A stretch of 19,345 nt of DNA, from NCBI GenBank assembly GCA_017880265.1, contig JAFJTK010000104.1:1-19345 (forward strand), read 5' to 3'. Origin of the DNA: Candidatus Pelagibacter sp. Its GTDB lineage: Bacteria; Pseudomonadota; Alphaproteobacteria; Pelagibacterales; Pelagibacteraceae. Below, piece after piece: positions 15,527 through 19,345 of this stretch (positions are counted from its first letter, which is position 1; every line of letters starts with the position of its first letter). Both the position numbers and the translations under genes were made by a program. The notes under the pieces are model-generated. The model made no database searches. It was not told the DNA's origin and worked only from the letters and a program-made list of their open reading frames with translations.

Positions 15527-15912
15527 TGAAAAAAAAATACCTAATAGTTGTAGCTGATTATTATAAGGATATTGCTAAAGGCCTTCTTGATAGTGCTTTA
15601 AAATTGATTCCAAAATCTTACACAGTTAAAATTATTAAAGTTCCAGGTGTTTTTGAAATACCAGTTACAATATCAAAAAATATTAAAAAATATGATGCTT
15701 TTTTAGCTCTTGGTTGTGTTATAAAAGGTCAAACACCTCATTTTGATTTTATTTCACAAGCTTCAACAAATGCGATTATGGATTTATCAGTCATTAATAA
15801 AAAACCTATCGGTAATGGGATAATTACCTGTTTGAATATGAAGCAGGCCAAAGTTCGAAGAAAAAAAGGTGCAGAAGCTGCTGATGCTGTAAACTCAGTT
15901 TTATCGCAATAA
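15526..15912 (+). CDS. ribH: 6,7-dimethyl-8-ribityllumazine synthase
   Basis: RibH condenses the pyrimidine product with dihydroxybutanone phosphate to give lumazine, the substrate of RibE. At 128 residues it is shorter than the common 150-160, mainly because the N-terminal extension is absent and the end is brief. Conserved parts are KVPGVFEIPVTIS (38-50), ALGCVIKGQTPHFDFIS (61-77) with catalytic His72, GNGIITCLNMKQAKVR (97-111) and KKGAEAADAVNSVL. The normal GET before the His region reads GQT. It shares 1 nt with ribBA upstream and 1 nt with nusB downstream. The neighbouring rib genes make the assignment firm. Confidence 0.95.
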   Translation: MKKKYLIVVADYYKDIAKGLLDSALKLIPKSYTVKIIKVPGVFEIPVTISKNIKKYDAFLALGCVIKGQTPHFDFISQASTNAIMDLSVINKKPIGNGIITCLNMKQAKVRRKKGAEAADAVNSVLSQ

Positions 15913-16316
15913 TGAAAACTCATTTTAATCCAAAGAATAATCCAAGAGTAATTATAATTCAAAAATTATATGGCAAATTCTATAATGAAGATAACGATAT
16001 TGATTTTCCCAAACATAGATTCAAAAAATTTATTAAAGACATTGTTTTTGGTACTATAGAACGTAACGATTTAATTCTTGATGAATTGAATACTAAACTT
16101 GGTGATGATTTTGTTTTAGATAATTTAGATAAAGTTTTTCAAACCATATTAAAAGCTGCCACTTATGAATTTTTATATAAGCCAAATATATCTATTAACA
16201 TAATAATTAAAGAATACTTAAATTCATCTAATTTTTTCTTAGAAGATTCTCAAACTAAATATTTAAATGCATTATTAGATAATGTTGGAAAAAAGTTAAG
16301 AACTTCAAATGCATGA
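15912..16316 (+). CDS. nusB: Transcription antitermination protein NusB
   Basis: NusB forms a complex with NusE (S10) that binds boxA RNA and supports antitermination of rRNA transcription. The 134-residue, all-helical protein has the N-terminal NNPRVIIIQKLYGKFYN, which matches the family pattern of an Arg before a Q-x-LY helix, then FQTILKAATYEFLYKPNI, and C-terminal TKYLNALLDNVGKKL corresponding to the usual FVNGVLD helix. Sequence is well diverged, but its position between ribH and thiL is the standard proteobacterial order and supports the call. It shares 1 nt with the ribH stop and overlaps thiL by 8 nt. Confidence 0.88.
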   Translation: MKTHFNPKNNPRVIIIQKLYGKFYNEDNDIDFPKHRFKKFIKDIVFGTIERNDLILDELNTKLGDDFVLDNLDKVFQTILKAATYEFLYKPNISINIIIKEYLNSSNFFLEDSQTKYLNALLDNVGKKLRTSNA

Positions 16317-17268
16317 ATTTGATTTAATTAAGAAATATTTTTCAAAATTATCTAAATTGAATAAAGCCTCATTAAATTTAAACGATGATGTTTTTTTTGA
16401 TAAAAATAAATCTTTAGTTATTTCAATTGACACTTACAATGAAGGAGTTCATTTTATCGATTTTAAAAAACCAGATATGGTAATCAAGAAGATTTTGAGA
16501 TCCTCAATATCTGATTTAATTTGCAAAGGTGTTTTTCCTAAATATTACTTTATATCAGGTAGTGGAAATAAAAAAACATTTTCAAAAAAAAACTTATCAA
16601 AAATTTCTAATTCATTAAAAATGGAGCAAAATAGATATAAAATTTCTTTATGTGGTGGTGACACTACTTTTTCAAATCAATTAAGTTTTTCAATTACATC
16701 AATAGGATATTCAAAAAATATTATTTATAGAAATAAAGCTAAAATTAATGATGATATATATGTGACTGGAAATCTTGGTGATAGTTTTGTTGGATTAAAA
16801 ATTTTACAAAATAAGTTTAAAGTATCAAAAAAACTTGGAAGTTATTTTATTAAAAAATATTTTGAACCAGATATTCAAATAAAATTAACAAATGAATTAT
16901 TAAAATTTGCTAATTCATCAATAGATATATCCGATGGTTTAGTCGATGATCTTGAAAAAATGATTAATAATCAAAAATTATCATATGAAATTTGGCAGGA
17001 AAAAGTTCCAATATCAAAAAATCTACAAAGTTACTTAAGGAAGAATAATTATAAAAAATCAAATTTTATATCTAATGGTGATGATTATCAGATTTTATTT
17101 ACTGCTAGTGCTGACAAAGCTAGAATCATTAAAAACACATCAAAGAAATTAGGTGTGAAAATATCAAGAATTGGCATAATTAGACCAAACAATCAAAAAT
17201 CACTCTTTATTGGTCAAAAAGGTCAGCATTTACTACTTAAAAACTCTGGTTATAAGCACCAATTTTAA
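16309..17268 (+). CDS. thiL: Thiamine-monophosphate kinase, diverged
   Basis: ThiL phosphorylates thiamine monophosphate to the cofactor thiamine diphosphate, using ATP. The 319-residue protein has the AIR-synthase-like fold pattern: SIDTYNEGVHF (39-49) for TTDTLVEGVHF, SSISDLICKGVFP (65-77), LCGGDTTFSNQLSFSITSIG (114-133), DDIYVTGNLGDSFVGLKIL (148-166), and the metal-binding SIDISDGLVDDLEKM (204-218). Several usual residues differ: the early GDDAAV reads NDDVFF and the late GGEDYELLFT reads SNGDDYQILFT. Key aspartates remain, so activity is plausible. The start overlaps nusB by 8 nt. It is the last gene of the block. Confidence 0.92.
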   Translation: MHEFDLIKKYFSKLSKLNKASLNLNDDVFFDKNKSLVISIDTYNEGVHFIDFKKPDMVIKKILRSSISDLICKGVFPKYYFISGSGNKKTFSKKNLSKISNSLKMEQNRYKISLCGGDTTFSNQLSFSITSIGYSKNIIYRNKAKINDDIYVTGNLGDSFVGLKILQNKFKVSKKLGSYFIKKYFEPDIQIKLTNELLKFANSSIDISDGLVDDLEKMINNQKLSYEIWQEKVPISKNLQSYLRKNNYKKSNFISNGDDYQILFTASADKARIIKNTSKKLGVKISRIGIIRPNNQKSLFIGQKGQHLLLKNSGYKHQF

Positions 17269-17299
17269 AAGTTAATTATTGTCTTTTTTAGCTTTTTTT
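17267..17299 (+). terminator. Weak terminator-like AAAAG...CTTTT stem with T-tracts after thiL
   Basis: AAAAG at 17267-17271 can pair with CTTTT at 17283-17287 across an 11-nt loop, and T-runs follow at 17284-17289 and 17293-17299. The 5-bp AT-rich stem is too weak for a canonical intrinsic terminator, but the long T-tracts at the end of the block make termination here plausible. Low confidence. Confidence 0.25.
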
Positions 17300-17319
17300 G
17301 TATTGTCCGGGCTTAAAAT
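17279..17319 (+). promoter_or_regulatory. Candidate promoter region for hppA
   Basis: Two overlapping options are visible: TTGTCT (17279-17284) with TATTGT (17301-17306) at 16-bp spacing, or the better -10 TAAAAT (17314-17319) with no good -35. The second would give a leader of about 20 nt that includes an AAGG ribosome-binding site. It lies in the 78-bp thiL-hppA gap. Motif evidence only. Confidence 0.3.
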
Positions 17320-17337
17320 TTAACAACCAACAACCTT

Positions 17338-17341
17338 AAGG
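17338..17341 (+). promoter_or_regulatory. Ribosome-binding site of hppA (AAGG)
   Basis: AAGG lies 5 nt before the hppA ATG. It supports the start at 17347 and stands out because most other starts in the window have no visible Shine-Dalgarno sequence and instead rely on overlap or a very short leader. Confidence 0.5.
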
Positions 17342-17346
17342 TTTAT

Positions 17347-19345
17347 ATGAGCGAAACAGTAGAAACTATTTTATTATACACAATCGGTGCCGGTTTATTA
17401 TCCATAGTTTATGGATTTTTCACTGGGAAAAATATTTTAAATCAGAGCACTGGAAATGCAAAAATGCAAGATATTGCATCAGCCATTCAGATTGGAGCAA
17501 AGGCATATCTAGCGAGACAATATAAAACAATAGCTATTGTTGGTGTAGTTGTTTTAGTAATTGTAAGTATTGCATTTAGTCCTTTAGTTGGTTTGGGCTA
17601 TTTAGTTGGTGCTACATTATCAGGTATTGCAGGTTATGTAGGAATGTTAGTTTCTGTCGAGGCTAACGTAAGAACTGCTGAAGCTTCTAGAAAAGGTCTT
17701 GCTCAAGGTCTATCTGTTGCATTCAAATCAGGTGCTGTGACTGGTATGTTGGTTGCTGGTTTAGCCTTATTGTCTATTGCAGTTTATTATTATTATTTAT
17801 TAAAATTTAATGTTGATGAAAGAGAAATAGTTAATGCACTAGTTGCTTTAGGATTTGGTGCATCATTAATTTCTATTTTTGCAAGACTAGGTGGTGGTAT
17901 ATTCACAAAAGGTGCTGATGTTGGTGCTGACTTAGTCGGTAAAGTTGAAGCTGGTATTCCAGAAGATGATCCTAGAAACCCTGCTGTTATTGCAGATAAC
18001 GTTGGTGATAATGTAGGAGATTGTGCAGGTATGGCTGCAGATTTATTTGAAACATATGCAGTTACAATTGTAGCGACTATGGTTTTATCATCTATTTTCT
18101 TTCAAGGTGATATGAGCATGATGATTTATCCTTTAACAATTGGTGGTGCTTGTATTTTAACATCAATCATTGGAACATTTTTTGTTAAACTTGGTAAAGA
18201 TAAAAATGTAATGAATGCTTTATATAAAGGCTTTGTTGTCTCTGCTATTGCATCAGTTGTAATTTTATACCCAGTAACAGATCATGTAATTGGTTTTACA
18301 ACTGAATATAATGTTGATGGTAAAAATTTTAATGGAATGAGTTTATATTTCTGTGGAATAATTGGTTTAGTAATTACTGGATTGTTAATTTGGATCACTG
18401 AATACTATACCGGTACTAATTATAGGCCGGTTAGATCTGTTGCTGCATCTTCAACAACAGGACATGGTACTAATGTTATTCAAGGTTTGGCTATTTCTAT
18501 GGAAGCAACAGCAATACCTGCTTTAATTATTGTTGCTGGAATTTTGGCTACCAATGCAATTGCTGGACTTTTTGGTATTGCAATAGCTGTAACGACTATG
18601 CTTGCATTAGCAGGAATGGTTGTTGCACTTGATGCTTACGGACCAGTTACAGATAATGCTGGTGGTATTGCTGAAATGTCTAACATGGATAAAAAAGTTA
18701 GAAAAACAACCGATGCATTAGATGCAGTAGGGAACACAACAAAAGCAGTAACTAAAGGTTATGCTATTGGATCAGCTGGTCTTGGAGCTTTAGTTTTATT
18801 TGCAGCATATGTTGAGGATATAAAACACTTTTCTAAAGTAACTGGATCTAAATTAGAAGGTATAGTTGTTACCTTTGATTTATCCAATCCATACGTAGTA
18901 GTTGGTTTATTAATTGGTGGAATGTTACCTTACCTATTTGGTTCAATGGGAATGCAAGCTGTTGGAAGAGCAGGTGGTGCTGTTGTGATTGAAGTTAGAA
19001 GACAATTTAAAAAATTTCCTGGTATCATGAAGAGAAAACAGAAACCTGATTATGCAAAATTAGTTGATCTTTTAACTGTAGCTGCAATTAAAGAGATGAT
19101 AATTCCATCTCTATTACCTGTATTATCACCAGTGGTTTTATATTTTATAATTTTATCTATTGGTGGCCAAGTAGCCGCATTAGCAGCAGTTGGTGCAATG
19201 TTATTGGGAGTTATTATTACAGGATTATTCGTAGCTGTTTCAATGACAGCAGGTGGTGGTGCTTGGGATAATGCTAAGAAATATATTGAAGATGGAAACC
19301 ATGGAGGCAAAGGTTCTGAGGCTCATAAAGCGGCTGTGACCGGTG
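17347..19345 (+). CDS. hppA: K+-independent proton-translocating inorganic pyrophosphatase (partial, C-terminus beyond window)
   Basis: HppA couples pyrophosphate hydrolysis to proton pumping across the inner membrane. The frame is open from ATG 17347 to the right edge, 666 codons. It is a multispan membrane protein, beginning with a hydrophobic segment after [10 protein letters not shown]. The pyrophosphate/Mg site is at residues 188-226: [29 protein letters not shown] and [20 protein letters not shown] and, near the end, [15 protein letters not shown] are further signatures. In the class-determining segment, [10 protein letters not shown] has Lys466 and Thr469 where K+-dependent enzymes have Ala and Ala/Gly, so this is the K+-independent H+ type, like the Rhodospirillum rubrum enzyme. 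Codons are more GC-rich and Gly/Ala/Val-rich than in its neighbours, as expected for a membrane pump. An AAGG site precedes the start. Confidence 0.97.
   Translation, partial: MSETVETILLYTIGAGLLSIVYGFFTGKNILNQSTGNAKMQDIASAIQIGAKAYLARQYKTIAIVGVVVLVIVSIAFSPLVGLGYLVGATLSGIAGYVGMLVSVEANVRTAEASRKGLAQGLSVAFKSGAVTGMLVAGLALLSIAVYYYYLLKFNVDEREIVNALVALGFGASLISIFARLGGGIFTKGADVGADLVGKVEAGIPEDDPRNPAVIADNVGDNVGDCAGMAADLFETYAVTIVATMVLSSIFFQGDMSMMIYPLTIGGACILTSIIGTFFVKLGKDKNVMNALYKGFVVSAIASVVILYPVTDHVIGFTTEYNVDGKNFNGMSLYFCGIIGLVITGLLIWITEYYTGTNYRPVRSVAASSTTGHGTNVIQGLAISMEATAIPALIIVAGILATNAIAGLFGIAIAVTTMLALAGMVVALDAYGPVTDNAGGIAEMSNMDKKVRKTTDALDAVGNTTKAVTKGYAIGSAGLGALVLFAAYVEDIKHFSKVTGSKLEGIVVTFDLSNPYVVVGLLIGGMLPYLFGSMGMQAVGRAGGAVVIEVRRQFKKFPGIMKRKQKPDYAKLVDLLTVAAIKEMIIPSLLPVLSPVVLYFIILSIGGQVAALAAVGAMLLGVIITGLFVAVSMTAGGGAWDNAKKYIEDGNHGGKGSEAHKAAVTG

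Noticed and set aside
17269..17346. Small RNA or tRNA gene in the thiL-hppA gap
   Set aside because: At 78 bp it has no cloverleaf, no TTCGA-like arm and no stable stem; it is explained by T-tracts, a promoter and a ribosome-binding site.
19050..19310. 86-residue minus-strand open frame at the right end
   Set aside because: It is antisense to hppA, which has strong family motifs on the plus strand throughout.
1..19345. Defence, toxin-antitoxin, phage or other accessory system
   Set aside because: All genes but one match housekeeping families in conserved order, and composition is even, with no repeats, integrase or attachment sites. No new multigene system is supported.

Overview
This window looks like chromosome of a streamlined marine alphaproteobacterium of the SAR11 (Candidatus Pelagibacter) type. 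The evidence is very low GC with A/T-ending codons and lysine/asparagine/isoleucine-rich proteins, almost no intergenic DNA, many 1-44 nt gene overlaps, and alphaproteobacterial gene orders (pyrE-pdxJ-acpS-lepB-rnc-recO and nrdR-ribD-ribE-ribBA-ribH-nusB-thiL). The assignment is an inference from sequence character and gene order; no database search was run. I see no mobile element, CRISPR array, tRNA, rRNA, prophage or riboswitch, and no stretch over 300 bases lacks a gene.

Layout. (1) 1-1480, minus strand: 5' part of a secreted lytic murein transglycosylase, cut by the window edge. (2) A 43-bp divergent promoter region. (3) 1524-8852, plus strand: dapA-smpB-folK, then spoT-pyrE-pdxJ-acpS-lepB-rnc-recO, tightly packed, with an internal extended -10 promoter directly before spoT. 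(4) 8853-9842, minus strand: hemB, whose stop codon abuts the recO stop with no base between them. (5) A 74-bp divergent region. (6) 9917-17268, plus strand: a putative Fe(II)/2-oxoglutarate dioxygenase of the aspartyl/asparaginyl hydroxylase type, then rpiB-glyA-nrdR-ribD-ribE-ribBA-ribH-nusB-thiL. (7) A 78-bp gap, then hppA (proton-pumping pyrophosphatase), which runs off the right edge.

How the genes work together. DapA starts the diaminopimelate/lysine branch that feeds peptidoglycan, and the divergent transglycosylase cuts peptidoglycan. SmpB, RNase III, NusB and SpoT serve translation rescue, RNA processing, antitermination and ppGpp signalling. PyrE, PdxJ, FolK, AcpS, HemB, GlyA, the Rib genes and ThiL make or charge nucleotides, B6, folate, acyl carrier protein, heme, one-carbon units, flavins and thiamine diphosphate. 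LepB processes exported proteins. HppA recovers pyrophosphate energy as a proton gradient.

Most of the window is conserved housekeeping DNA; I see no new multigene system. The points most worth a second look are a shared extended -10 element exactly 5 nt before the ATG of dapA and of spoT (predicted leaderless mRNAs), a SpoT lacking the usual helical/zinc-finger region, a RibBA whose GTP cyclohydrolase half has lost its zinc site, an NrdR with a CxC instead of CxxC knuckle, an uncharacterised AspH-like dioxygenase, and the symmetric zero-gap recO/hemB junction.
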